Notes under the pieces: generated by a model | Told to the model about the DNA's origin: nothing | Databases searched by the model: none | What the model saw: the letters and a program-made list of their open reading frames with translations, nothing else | Assembly: GCF_018618475.1 (NCBI RefSeq) | Contig: NZ_JACSMD010000002.1 | Coordinates: 283,049-347,048 of the forward strand | DNA from: Exiguobacterium sp. s122 | GTDB lineage: Bacteria > Bacillota > Bacilli > Exiguobacteriales > Exiguobacteriaceae | Length of the DNA stretch: 64,000 bases | Reading direction: 5' to 3' | Shown: positions 18,290 to 26,548 of the stretch, in pieces | Position numbering within the stretch: the stretch's first letter is position 1 | How the letters are laid out: every line of letters starts with the position of its first letter | Position numbers and translations under genes: made by a program

Positions 18290-18922
18290 ATGTTGAAGAA
18301 AATGCTCACGTCTTTATTCGCTATCGTTCTCGTTTTGACTACGCTTCACTTTAGTACACCGACCGCTTCGGCCTTACCACCGAACATTCCGTCGAAGGCC
18401 GACGCGCTCACGAAACTGAACGCATTGACGGTCCAAGCGGAAGGTGCGATGACCGGCTACAGCCGTGACTTGTTCCCTCATTGGAGCAGTCAAGGGAACG
18501 GCTGTAACACCCGTCACGTCGTGTTGAAGCGAGATGCAGATTCAGTCGTTGACGCTTGCCCTGTGACGACCGGAAGATGGTACAGTTATTATGACGGTCT
18601 CGTCTTCACGTCACCGTCTGACATCGACATCGACCACGTCGTCCCACTCGCGGAAGCATGGCGCTCAGGTGCGAGCAACTGGACATCGACGAAGCGTCAA
18701 AGCTTCGCCAACGATTTAAACGGACCCCAGTTGATTGCCGTATCCGCTACGTCAAACCGTTCAAAAGGGGACCAAGACCCGTCGACATGGCAACCGCCAC
18801 GTGCCGGTGCGCGTTGTGCGTATGCGAAGATGTGGGTTGAGACGAAGAGCCGTTGGGGACTCACGCTCCAATCGTCGGAGAAGGCCGCGCTTCAAACGGC
18901 CATCAACGCCTGCAGCTATTGA
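18290..18922 (+). CDS. Secreted HNH-type nuclease (GmrSD/DUF1524-like)
   Basis: An exported 210-residue protein with a signal peptide ending near TASA (about residue 27). The core motif DIDIDHVVPLAEAWRSGAS, with the later 'NDLNGPQLIAVSATSNRSKGDQDP', is the His-Asn type metal-finger nuclease signature of DUF1524/HNH secreted nucleases. Four cysteines in the mature part may form disulphides. It probably degrades extracellular DNA for nutrition or competition. AAGGAGG precedes the ATG. A small acidic protein gene follows after 18 bases. Confidence 0.87.
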   Translation: MLKKMLTSLFAIVLVLTTLHFSTPTASALPPNIPSKADALTKLNALTVQAEGAMTGYSRDLFPHWSSQGNGCNTRHVVLKRDADSVVDACPVTTGRWYSYYDGLVFTSPSDIDIDHVVPLAEAWRSGASNWTSTKRQSFANDLNGPQLIAVSATSNRSKGDQDPSTWQPPRAGARCAYAKMWVETKSRWGLTLQSSEKAALQTAINACSY

Positions 18923-18940
18923 TTTAAAAAGGAGGCCATT

Positions 18941-19183
18941 ATGGATCAACAATCGTCTATCTTTAAAGCTTCTCACGGGGTCATGACCGAAGAAGTCGGC
19001 GTCATCAGCGGAGAACTCGAGCTAAAAACGTCGTGCCATGAAGACGGCACGCTCGAGCTCGCCATTACGTACGTCGGGGCCGCCGAATGGTATACATTAC
19101 CCGGGAAAGACTACAAACTTCATGACGTGCGGGACCATGCCGTCGTCCATCAACTGCTCGTGAACGTCCTCGAGCGGGCATAA
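18941..19183 (+). CDS. Small acidic hypothetical protein next to the nuclease
   Basis: An 80-residue protein with no signal peptide, net charge about minus 7, and alternating strand-like stretches ('ELELKTSCHEDGTLELAITYVG'). AAGGAGG precedes the ATG. I do not recognise a family. Its place 18 bases after a secreted nuclease and before a shared terminator shows one transcript. A role as intracellular inhibitor of the nuclease is possible (compare barstar or Nin) but is inference only. Confidence 0.65.
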   Translation: MDQQSSIFKASHGVMTEEVGVISGELELKTSCHEDGTLELAITYVGAAEWYTLPGKDYKLHDVRDHAVVHQLLVNVLERA

Positions 19184-19189
19184 CGTGAA

Positions 19190-19231
19190 AAGGAGCCTCG
19201 ACACCTAGTTGTGTGACGAGACTCCTTTTTT
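19190..19231 (+). terminator. Terminator of the nuclease operon
   Basis: An imperfect long stem: AAGGAG and CTCG pair with CGAG and CTCCTT, followed by six T. Confidence 0.8.
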
Positions 19232-19239
19232 GTGCGGAC

Positions 19240-19344
19240 TCATTTCATTCTTTTCATAATGGAACGAATGATTAGGAACAGGATACCAAGCATAACCCCT
19301 GTTAACAGCAAGCTGGCGCCCCCGACGATGCCGAATGTGAACAT
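19240..19344 (-). CDS. Small single-span membrane protein
   Basis: A 34-codon reading frame from ATG (19342-19344) with GGAGGA five bases upstream. The product starts MFTFGIVGGASLLLTGVMLG, continues as a hydrophobic helix and ends in a basic tail, RSIMKRMK. The good ribosome site, the clear transmembrane segment and the positive C-terminus support a real gene. No family is recognised. A weak TTATGT-N17-TATCGT promoter lies upstream on the minus strand. Confidence 0.55.
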   Translation of the reverse strand: MFTFGIVGGASLLLTGVMLGILFLIIRSIMKRMK

Positions 19345-19437
19345 AGTGGTCCTCCGGAGTGATGTGATAATCGTTACTCCCCTACGATATCATTTGTCCT
19401 ACTTTTACATAAGCTGGATTAATTTTTGCATCGTTGT

Positions 19438-19914
19438 TCAACGTTTATATTTCTCAAGCAACGCTTGCGGGATATGACAATAATCGTCCGGACAGCGTGC
19501 GAGACGATCCTGATGCTCCGCTGCGCTCGGAACGTAATTCGTAAGGGGCAACACTTCGACCGCGATTCGCTCCGCATCGCTTCGTCTTTGGATAAACGCA
19601 CGGGCTGCATCTACATGTTTCGCATCCTCACTATATAAACCGGTCCGGTACTTCTCTCCGACGTCTTCGCCTTGTCGGTTGACGCTATACGGATCAATAA
19701 TTTCAAACAAGTACCCCATCAACGCTTCAATCGTGACGATTGTCGGATCGAACGTTGTTTTGACGCATTCAGCGTATCCGTCGTAATCCCCGTCAAGCGT
19801 TATCGTCTTCCCATTCGCCCGTCCGGCTTCCGTCTCGACGACGCCGGGTAATGTTTTAACGAACGCCTGCACACCCCAGAGACAGCCACCGGCAAGATAT
19901 ACAGTCTGCATCAT
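19438..19914 (-). CDS. msrA: Peptide-methionine (S)-S-oxide reductase
   Basis: Repairs oxidised methionine in proteins. The 158-residue protein has the N-terminal active-site motif as GCLWG (family usual GCFWG) with catalytic Cys11. It also has 'VVETEAGRANGKT', 'IDPYSVNRQGEDVGEKYRTGLY' and a C-terminal Cys pair region 'CPDDYC' that could act in recycling. AAAGGGG precedes two tandem ATGs and either could be used. The substitution of Leu for Phe in the motif is mild. It is a single gene with no fused MsrB. Confidence 0.88.
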   Translation of the reverse strand: MMQTVYLAGGCLWGVQAFVKTLPGVVETEAGRANGKTITLDGDYDGYAECVKTTFDPTIVTIEALMGYLFEIIDPYSVNRQGEDVGEKYRTGLYSEDAKHVDAARAFIQRRSDAERIAVEVLPLTNYVPSAAEHQDRLARCPDDYCHIPQALLEKYKR

Positions 19915-20007
19915 ATCATCCCCTTTAAAAATTAGTAAAAAATCCCACTATTATGCATGCATACGCTACACTAAAAGAAAAGTTGTGCTCACTTGGGAGG
20001 AACTCAT

Positions 20008-20514
20008 ATGAAAAAACTCATCTTGACCACATTTTATACGATAACGCTTTGTTCAAGCATCTATTATATGGCGACAGGCGAATCGTTCGTCACGATAAGT
20101 CAGTCCGTCCAACTCGATCAAGCCGAGGTGGAGCGCTACTTGGCGACCGAAGTGATGGCGCCGAGCTTTGGTGGTAAGGTCTATACGACGTATAAAATTC
20201 TCGACACGAGTACGATGAAAAATGAGATTTACGTCTGGGCTCTCATTAAAGAATATGTGCGAGAAGGGGACCACTTCGAGCCAGGGACGGGCATGGCCGG
20301 TCCGCTCGTCCTCTACGTCGACAGCGAGGCAGAGTCGTTCACGATTACAGGGCATGAATCGCCACGTCCTGGGGATTACTATCCGGATGATGTGCGCCGT
20401 ATGTTCCCGCTTTACGCCGAACTCTCTGTCCTCCCGAATCCAATCTCGCTCGGCCAAAAACTGCATGATCAAATGGAACAAAAGCTTTCACGAAGCCTAC
20501 TCGTGAAAGAATGA
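20008..20514 (+). CDS. Hypothetical exported or membrane-anchored protein
   Basis: A 168-residue protein with an N-terminal hydrophobic segment (about 4-24; LILTTFYTITLCSSIYYMA) that could be a signal peptide or an anchor, then a soluble part rich in Tyr and acidic residues. GGGAGG lies before the ATG at 20008; an upstream in-frame TTG lies inside this site and is rejected. No family is recognised. The next gene follows after 13 bases and also codes for a membrane protein, so the pair may act together. Confidence 0.65.
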   Translation: MKKLILTTFYTITLCSSIYYMATGESFVTISQSVQLDQAEVERYLATEVMAPSFGGKVYTTYKILDTSTMKNEIYVWALIKEYVREGDHFEPGTGMAGPLVLYVDSEAESFTITGHESPRPGDYYPDDVRRMFPLYAELSVLPNPISLGQKLHDQMEQKLSRSLLVKE

Positions 20515-20527
20515 AAGGAAAATTTTT

Positions 20528-20791
20528 ATGAAACGACTGACCCACGCCGCTCTCATTTCGGCGGCACTTCATCTTGTTTATTTTATCGCCAAGTTCGGAA
20601 TCGGCTTTCTCCGGACGTTCACGTATGAGCCCGACATCATCGCCGAAGCGGACAACGTCGTCGTCTTGCAAGATGAGATGGTTATTGGGACGACCGGTAC
20701 CCCATTCCTCTACGTCTTCACATGGATGGGCCTCACTGTCATGTTGGCACTTGGACTACTGATGTTCCAACGTATCAGCAAAACGCGTTAA
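20528..20791 (+). CDS. Hypothetical two-span membrane protein
   Basis: An 87-residue protein with transmembrane segments at about 8-28 and 60-80, separated by an acidic loop ('YEPDIIAEADNVVVLQDEMV'), and a basic end, RISKTR. AAAGGA precedes the ATG. It forms a two-gene unit with the exported protein gene upstream. Function unknown. Confidence 0.62.
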   Translation: MKRLTHAALISAALHLVYFIAKFGIGFLRTFTYEPDIIAEADNVVVLQDEMVIGTTGTPFLYVFTWMGLTVMLALGLLMFQRISKTR

Positions 20792-20857
20792 ACAATAAGG
20801 GAATTCGAAATCCATTCGCTATACTCGGGATAGATGCCAACTGAGGAGGAATGTCAC

Positions 20858-21229
20858 TTGAATCTCATTCAACAGATTAGACAAATCTATGTGCCCGTAC
20901 ACGACTTAGACCGTGCCGTTCGGTTCTATCGCGATACCCTTCAAATCCCGCTCTTGTTCCAGGCAGGGAGTCTCGCATTTTTGGAATGTAACGGCGTGCG
21001 ACTTATGCTGTCGATTCCTGAAAATGAAGATTTCGCGAAAGCGAGCTCTGTGCTGTACTTACAAGTACGTGACTTGAACGAGGCGTATAAACAGCTTTTG
21101 GCGAAAGGCGTCTCATTTATCGATGAGCCGCATCTCGTCGCGAAAATGGAGAACGTGGAGACGTGGATGGCCTTCTTCAAAGACTCTGAGGACAACACGC
21201 ATGCGTTGATGAGCGAGGTTGTGTCATAA
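20858..21229 (+). CDS. VOC-family protein (glyoxalase/bleomycin-resistance fold)
   Basis: A 123-residue single VOC module: 'IYVPVHDLDRAVRFYRDTL' opens the first beta-alpha unit, and 'VLYLQVRDLNEAYKQLLAKGV' and 'FFKDSEDNTHALMS' form the second. Proteins of this kind include glyoxalases, dioxygenases and thiol-dependent resistance proteins; the substrate is unknown. The TTG at 20858 is taken as start because GAGGAGG lies eight bases before it. An upstream ATG overlaps the ribosome site. Confidence 0.78.
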   Translation: MNLIQQIRQIYVPVHDLDRAVRFYRDTLQIPLLFQAGSLAFLECNGVRLMLSIPENEDFAKASSVLYLQVRDLNEAYKQLLAKGVSFIDEPHLVAKMENVETWMAFFKDSEDNTHALMSEVVS

Positions 21230-21237
21230 AGACACTA

Positions 21238-21277
21238 AAGAAAAGGAAATCTACGCTATTGTAGATTTCCTTTTCTC
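21238..21277. terminator. Bidirectional terminator, VOC gene / acylation cassette
   Basis: Stem of about 14 pairs, AAAGGAAATCTAC with GTAGATTTCCTTT, A-rich at one end and T-rich at the other, between converging genes. Confidence 0.85.
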
Positions 21278-22181
21278 ATAGATAGCCGAGTCGTTTCAAA
21301 TCCTCATAGACGAGAGAAGACAGGAGCGCCCTCCCTTTCCCGTTTAAATGGTCTGGGTTATGAAAGTACTCTTGTTCGTCCACGAATCGTTCGTCCGCCA
21401 TATAGTTCAGGAACGGGACGTCTAGATCAAGCGTGGCCAAATGTTGATGGACGAGTCGGTCCATGACTGCTTCATTAAAATACGCATTGTAGGAGGCGTG
21501 GACCGGTTCCATCGCCAAGACGACGCGATAGCCTTTCGACTGACAATATGCAACGATCTCTTGCAACCGTGCTTTGTTCTGCTCGATGTCACGATTCGTT
21601 ACAGCCCGTTTATACTGTGCTTCCACCATCTCATATTTCCGTTTCGAATAGTTCTCGCCCTTGTTCACCCACGGTTCATGCGACGCCCATCTGAAGTCTC
21701 GAACTTCTCGTGACAGCGCGGTATATACACTCCCGCTATGTAGCGCGGGAAAGGAGGCGTACGTATAATAGTCGAACGCACTGACCGGCTCGATGTCCTC
21801 TCGGTCTAGCACTTGATAATAGTTTTCTTTTCGACCGATCTCCGCGTTGCTGAACGTAATTTGTGAGAGCGAGACGATGACGATGCCTCCCGGACGAAGA
21901 TGTTCGTCATATTGCTTCAACATCTTCAAGTCATATTCAATCGTTTGGCTAGGCAACGCCAAATCGAGATGCGACAGACCGAGCGGTTTGAACGCATAGC
22001 CGAACATCGCGTGCGACGTTCCGAGATTGATGATATCCAACGAGGACGGGTCGTTTTGAAACACCAACACGCCTTGATTGTTATTGTACGCCCATGATTT
22101 TTTGACGAATTCGTTGAGCGGAATCAATAAGAGGATCACGATGCCAATCACCACCGCACCTTTTATCCATAAACTTCTCAT
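21276..22181 (-). CDS. SGNH-fold acyltransferase/esterase, DltD/AlgX-like partner of MBOAT
   Basis: A membrane-anchored extracytoplasmic protein of about 301 residues. An N-terminal helix (about 6-26) is followed by an SGNH domain with the block I motif GTSHAMFG and the C-terminal block NPDHLNGKG carrying the Asp-His pair. Such proteins accept an acyl group from an MBOAT protein and place it on a wall polymer or polysaccharide. The ATG at 22181 is chosen since AAAGGA lies six bases before it; a GTG at 22196 has no site. It directly follows the MBOAT stop and is last in the cassette. Confidence 0.78.
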   Translation of the reverse strand: MRSLWIKGAVVIGIVILLLIPLNEFVKKSWAYNNNQGVLVFQNDPSSLDIINLGTSHAMFGYAFKPLGLSHLDLALPSQTIEYDLKMLKQYDEHLRPGGIVIVSLSQITFSNAEIGRKENYYQVLDREDIEPVSAFDYYTYASFPALHSGSVYTALSREVRDFRWASHEPWVNKGENYSKRKYEMVEAQYKRAVTNRDIEQNKARLQEIVAYCQSKGYRVVLAMEPVHASYNAYFNEAVMDRLVHQHLATLDLDVPFLNYMADERFVDEQEYFHNPDHLNGKGRALLSSLVYEDLKRLGYL

Positions 22182-22196
22182 AGCCATTCCTTTCAC

Positions 22197-23648
22197 TTAG
22201 AACCCACCGTAAATAAAACCTTCACTCGACACACCGAACACTAAGACCGAGACGATTACGAACAGTTGAATCGCCACATTGGCGAGCGTGGAACGCCCGG
22301 CCAACCAATCCCAAGCCGACCCTTTCGTCCGTTCGATATACTGAAACACGTGAACGGCCGTAAAGAAGAAGAGAAACACGACGAAATCGAGTAACGAGAA
22401 CAACTCCAGCGCATGCAGCATTCCCGTTGGCGCCCACGACGAAGGGGTCACGTACAGTCGAGCATGATGAAACGCTTGTGCGACCGAGTCGGATACGAAA
22501 AAGACGCGGGAGAAACTGACCAACTGGAACGTCGTCGCGATGTTGATCCATTTATGAAGCTCGGGCGTCCGGTCCAATCGAACGAAGGACGCCAACTGCT
22601 CCCGATGATGTTTCGTCGCATCTCCGAACACGCGATAAATACCGTGAATCAGACCCCATAAAACGAAACTCCAGGCGGCCCCGTGCCAGATACCGCTTAT
22701 CAAGAATGTGATGATGATGGCGACATAGATTTGATGTCGTTTCTTTTTCCCTTTGCAGAGCGGGATGAAGATATAATCGCGGAGCCACGTCGACAGCGAG
22801 ATGTGCCATCGGTTCCAAAAGTCGGCGATGGATACAGCGAAATGAGGCTGTCGGAAGTTCTCCGTCAACTTGATGCCGAATAGTCTCGCTGTCCCAATGG
22901 CGATGTCGCTGCAGGCGGAAAAGTCGGCGTACAATTGAATCGAAAACAGCATCGTCCCGAGCACGATTTCCGAGCCGGTCGGGTCTGGCCGACTGAATAC
23001 GGTCGCGACCATCGGCGCCAATCGGTCGGCGATGAGCGTCTTCTTAAAGAAGCCCCAGGCAATCCGTTTCATCCCATAGCTGACGTGCTCATAGTCGAAC
23101 CGTTGCTCCGCCTTGAATTGAGGCAGCAACTTCTTGGCCCGCTCAATCGGCCCGGCGACGAGTTGGGGGAAGAAAGCGAAATAAATCGAGAAATAGCCAT
23201 AATGGCGCTCGGCCTTCAATTTCCCGCGATACAAGTCAACGAGATAACTGATGGCCTGAAACGTATAAAACGAAATTGCGAGCGGCAAGACGATGTCTTG
23301 ATACGGGATGTCGTAGTTCCAGCCCATCAATCCGGCCATCGCGCGTAACGAGTCATTCACGAAGTTAAAGTATTTGAACCAGCCGAGAAACATCACCAAA
23401 ACGAAGACGCCCATCACCATGAGGCGTTTCTTCTGTCGCTTCTCGTCCTGCCGTTCGATAAGGATTCCCGTGACGTACGTGAACGCGGTGCTCACGAGCA
23501 AGAGCGGAATGAATTGAATACTGAGCGTGGCATAAAACAGATAGCTCGCTGCTAGTAGCAGCACCCATCGGAAGCGGTGCGGGACTACATAATACATCGC
23601 CACCAATAGAGCGACAAAGAGTAAAAACTCGATTGAAATAAACGTCAT
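22197..23648 (-). CDS. MBOAT-family O-acyltransferase (AlgI/DltB-like)
   Basis: A multi-span membrane protein of 483 residues that moves acyl groups across or at the membrane. Family motifs are 'GPIERAKKLLPQF', 'WNRWHISLSTWLRDYIF' and 'GIWHGAAWSF', which holds the invariant His. The length is closer to AlgI (about 500) than to DltB (about 400). GGTGA precedes the ATG. It follows the ligase by 68 bases and abuts the SGNH gene. The acyl donor is probably the carrier protein of the same cassette; the acceptor is unknown. Confidence 0.88.
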   Translation of the reverse strand: MTFISIEFLLFVALLVAMYYVVPHRFRWVLLLAASYLFYATLSIQFIPLLLVSTAFTYVTGILIERQDEKRQKKRLMVMGVFVLVMFLGWFKYFNFVNDSLRAMAGLMGWNYDIPYQDIVLPLAISFYTFQAISYLVDLYRGKLKAERHYGYFSIYFAFFPQLVAGPIERAKKLLPQFKAEQRFDYEHVSYGMKRIAWGFFKKTLIADRLAPMVATVFSRPDPTGSEIVLGTMLFSIQLYADFSACSDIAIGTARLFGIKLTENFRQPHFAVSIADFWNRWHISLSTWLRDYIFIPLCKGKKKRHQIYVAIIITFLISGIWHGAAWSFVLWGLIHGIYRVFGDATKHHREQLASFVRLDRTPELHKWINIATTFQLVSFSRVFFVSDSVAQAFHHARLYVTPSSWAPTGMLHALELFSLLDFVVFLFFFTAVHVFQYIERTKGSAWDWLAGRSTLANVAIQLFVIVSVLVFGVSSEGFIYGGF

Positions 23649-23716
23649 ATCTTCACCTGATTATTCTAAACTTGTGTTGCGTTCAATAAAGGATTATCTA
23701 GCACCTATGTACTTGT

Positions 23717-25123
23717 TCAGGTAGTGACGAGCTCTCGTTTTGGTAACGCGGAATACAGAATCTTTCCGGATTCGTTCCGGGGAATCGCATCGATTTGGAG
23801 AATCGTGACCCCTCTTGTATGCATCATCTCTTTAATGACTTGTTTGATAGCGGCACGGTCGTCTTGCAACGTGTAAACGTATAGCTCGTCGTCCGTTCCC
23901 GTACAGACACACTCATGACCGCGTACTCGCAACAGATGCTCTACTTCATCGAGGCTGATTCGGTTTCCATGCATCTTAATCATGCGCTTCATGCGCCCGA
24001 CGATAAAGAAATAGCCGTCTTCATCCATGTACGCCAAATCTCCTGTCTGCAGCATACCTTGATTTACATTTCCGCTCGCGAGGTCGGGTAATGCTTCGGC
24101 ATAACCGAGCGATACGTTCGCACCGTGATAAATCAGCTCTCCGACGAGGTTCGGGGAAGAAATCTGTTCACCTGCTTCACTGCGAAGCGTCAATTCACCA
24201 CCGGGAATGGCGATGCCGATGCTCCCCGCCTTCTCCCGGTTCTGATGAGGAGGCAAATACGACATGCGCGCTGTCGCTTCCGTTTGCCCGTACATCATGA
24301 AGAATTGCATCCCTTTTCGTTCGCATAAATCAGTAAACACCTCTGCTAGAGCGGGATTTAATTTCCCGCCGGCTTGGGTGAGCTTTGTCAAACTCGGCAG
24401 CTCCATCGTCTCGAACTTGAGCCGATGCAACATCTCATAGACGAATGGGACACCGCCGAACGTCGTCACCTGCTGGTCGCGGCACAACTGCCAGAATTCC
24501 TTCTGCATGATGGGCGCCTCCGTCACGACAATCGTCGCCCCAGACACGAGATGGCTGTTGATGATGGAGAGGCCATAGGAGTAATTCATCGGGAGCGTCG
24601 TGATCGGACGATCGTTTTCTCCAATCTCTAAATAAGACACAATCGATTGCGCGTTATGGAACAGGTTGTCGTAACTGAGTCGGACCAACTTCGGGCTCCC
24701 CGTACTGCCGGACGTCGTCAACAGGAGCGCGAGCTCGTCATGAAGGTCATGTTCGATTGCCTGAGGACAGGCGAATAGCGCATAGTCCCCATATTCGTAA
24801 GTCGTGTCCATCTCCTGCTCTAATTGATGATGCTCCCGATTCGCCCAAATGTGCGTCGGTCGGTAGCGGTCAATCAAATGCTGCAGCTGTTCCGAATGAA
24901 TCGTTGCATCCAACAGGAGCGGTACGATGCGTCCACGGAGGAACCCGACGTAGCCGAAGATTGACTCTTTATTGTTGGCACATAGACAAAAGACAAGCGT
25001 TCGATCGCCGACCTCACGCACAATCGCGTCGGCCGCCTCGATCATCTCGTCGTAGGAATACGCGCGATCTGTGTAGATGGCGGTACGCGCTCCATACTGT
25101 TCGATTGTATCGAAGCGCTTCAT
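23717..25123 (-). CDS. AMP-forming acyl/aminoacyl ligase (DltA-like adenylation enzyme)
   Basis: A 468-residue adenylate-forming enzyme that would activate an acid and load it on the neighbouring carrier protein. It has the P-loop TTSGSTGSPK, the A5 motif YGQTEAT, A7 'QTGDLAYMDEDGYFF', the hinge VGRMKRMIK and the C-terminal catalytic Lys454 in NESGKI, so it looks intact. Its ATG overlaps the carrier-protein stop as ATGA, which sets the start. The substrate (D-alanine, another amino acid or a fatty or short acid) cannot be read with confidence. Confidence 0.83.
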   Translation of the reverse strand: MKRFDTIEQYGARTAIYTDRAYSYDEMIEAADAIVREVGDRTLVFCLCANNKESIFGYVGFLRGRIVPLLLDATIHSEQLQHLIDRYRPTHIWANREHHQLEQEMDTTYEYGDYALFACPQAIEHDLHDELALLLTTSGSTGSPKLVRLSYDNLFHNAQSIVSYLEIGENDRPITTLPMNYSYGLSIINSHLVSGATIVVTEAPIMQKEFWQLCRDQQVTTFGGVPFVYEMLHRLKFETMELPSLTKLTQAGGKLNPALAEVFTDLCERKGMQFFMMYGQTEATARMSYLPPHQNREKAGSIGIAIPGGELTLRSEAGEQISSPNLVGELIYHGANVSLGYAEALPDLASGNVNQGMLQTGDLAYMDEDGYFFIVGRMKRMIKMHGNRISLDEVEHLLRVRGHECVCTGTDDELYVYTLQDDRAAIKQVIKEMMHTRGVTILQIDAIPRNESGKILYSALPKRELVTT

Positions 25124-25365
25124 TGTCCGAAGTCCACACCCAAGCGTTTCAATAAGTCGATGCCTGACTGGTATGTGTTGAACTCGGTGATCCACTCTGA
25201 ATCGATATAGACGTCAAACGCGTCCTCGAGTTCCGCGATCAACGTCATGTGACCGATGGAATCCCATTCTTTCGTGACGCCGAGTTGCATCTCTTCAAAT
25301 GTAGCGTCGGCCACGACGTCGAGTCCGTTGATAAAAGCCGTTTTATATAATTCGATTTTGTTCAT
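25120..25365 (-). CDS. Acyl carrier protein (DltC-like)
   Basis: An 81-residue carrier protein with the phosphopantetheine site Ser36 in EWDSIGHM, an acidic helix II region and usual length. AAGGAAGGA lies before the ATG. It is the first gene of the cassette and is coupled to the ligase by an ATGA overlap, so it is a dedicated carrier and not the fatty-acid AcpP, which normally sits by fabF. The promoter carries a Fur box. Similarity to DltC is by size, motif and context. Confidence 0.83.
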   Translation of the reverse strand: MNKIELYKTAFINGLDVVADATFEEMQLGVTKEWDSIGHMTLIAELEDAFDVYIDSEWITEFNTYQSGIDLLKRLGVDFGQ

Positions 25366-25404
25366 TGGATTGATCCTTCCTTGTTCTTATGTAGTGAATA
25401 ACTG

Positions 25405-25465
25405 TTTAATTGATAATGATAATCATTTGCTATGTGATTTTATCACATTGTCTTTTTAACGGCAA
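25405..25465 (-). promoter_or_regulatory. Fur-regulated promoter of the acylation cassette
   Basis: On the minus strand TTGCCG, 17 bases and TAAAAT form a sigma-A promoter. Just downstream, 25412-25430 matches the 19-base Fur box GATAATGATAATCATTATC at 17 positions and the 7-1-7 Bacillus form at 14 of 15. Repression by iron-loaded Fur over the transcription start is the expected outcome. Confidence 0.75.
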
Positions 25466-25493
25466 TATGACCTTCGATAATTGACGCGAAGCA

Positions 25494-25524
25494 TTAAAAA
25501 ACGGCTATCTCGATTAGATAGCCG
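25494..25524 (-). terminator. Terminator of the nucleotidyltransferase gene at 25585
   Basis: Nine-pair stem CGGCTATCT with AGATAGCCG and a T run on the minus strand. Confidence 0.8.
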
Positions 25525-25584
25525 GTGCAGATGATTGGTTTAATCGTGTCATGAGATGAAATGGATACCTCTGCATGACTAGAG

Positions 25585-26370
25585 TTATCCCCATACCTCT
25601 TGCAACGTTTGTCGAAATAGCGCATCCAGTTGGACGGTCGGATCCTTTTGTTGAACGTTGAGCGATTTCACATATACTTCAAAACGTTCCATTTCTCGCT
25701 CTATAAATTCGTTAATGACGGCAATTCGAGGCTCTAAATCAAACTCATCCCCCGCCAGTTTCCGTTCTAGCAATTCATGAATCGAATCTTTTAATTCACC
25801 AGCTTGTAACGCATCCTCTAATAGGACATGAAAACGGATTGGCGGCGCCGTATTATATTTCTCAATCCACAGGCAAGCCAAAATCGGACGAAGCACGTAG
25901 AAATACTTTTTGATTCGAACTTCAGGTCCTTGCAAATATTCACGGTAATTATTTTTGGCCATGTTTAAGTAATGATGTAGCATCGACGTCGGATTAAACA
26001 CATCGGATTCTAATACTCGTACATGATCCACAAACGCATATTGTTGGTAATAAACGATCTCACTTCTGAGCCATTCTAAAAGAGGAGGATTGTTCTTTCG
26101 GAACAGCCGCAACGCTTTCGTGATTTCCCAGCCACTAATGTCTAACAAATCGTTAATCGGCTCTTCAATCACGTCACGTTTTTGCCCAATCCCTTGAGGG
26201 TCAATCGCCAAATACCATTCGGGAAGATGGATGTAGATAAATCGAACGTCATAATCGCTATCTTTTGAAGGGAATCCCCAGGCACGGCTACCAGACTCGA
26301 CTGCATATAGAACTTTTATACGATGTTTTTCTTCAATTTCGAATAGTTTTTGTTGAATGATTGTATCCAA
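25585..26370 (-). CDS. YcgL/RlaP-type predicted nucleotidyltransferase
   Basis: A 261-residue protein of the PF10127-like pol-beta group. 'AVESGSRAWGFPSKDSDYDVRFIY' holds the GS motif and the DxD metal site, and 'NDLLDISGWEITKALRLFRKNNPPLLEWL' is the family's second landmark. These proteins are linked in some genomes with nucleic-acid repair, but the substrate is unknown. It seems to start at TTG (26368-26370) after AAAGGAG. It looks more AT-rich than the flanking cassette. It stands between two terminators as a single gene. Confidence 0.75.
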   Translation of the reverse strand: MDTIIQQKLFEIEEKHRIKVLYAVESGSRAWGFPSKDSDYDVRFIYIHLPEWYLAIDPQGIGQKRDVIEEPINDLLDISGWEITKALRLFRKNNPPLLEWLRSEIVYYQQYAFVDHVRVLESDVFNPTSMLHHYLNMAKNNYREYLQGPEVRIKKYFYVLRPILACLWIEKYNTAPPIRFHVLLEDALQAGELKDSIHELLERKLAGDEFDLEPRIAVINEFIEREMERFEVYVKSLNVQQKDPTVQLDALFRQTLQEVWG

Positions 26371-26506
26371 GTTTGATGTCTCCTTTGTGATTTAAAACGT
26401 TATCTCTTACTTCACTTATGTCTGATTATAATTGAAACAGAGAGGATGCAACGATTCCGATCAATCTTTATCCGATTTTGACGATGTCCAGCTGGCCTTA
26501 TAAAGC

Positions 26507-26546
26507 AAAAAACAGTTGCTGCGCCGATGCACATCAACTGTTTTTC
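26507..26546 (-). terminator. rlmH terminator
   Basis: Stem AAACAGTTG with CAACTGTTT, a long loop, and T run on the minus strand. Confidence 0.75.
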
Positions 26547-26548
26547 AT

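Noticed and set aside
19232..19477. An 81-codon plus-strand frame over the small membrane gene and msrA end
   Set aside because: No ribosome site; the opposite strand has a better small gene with a GGAGGA site.
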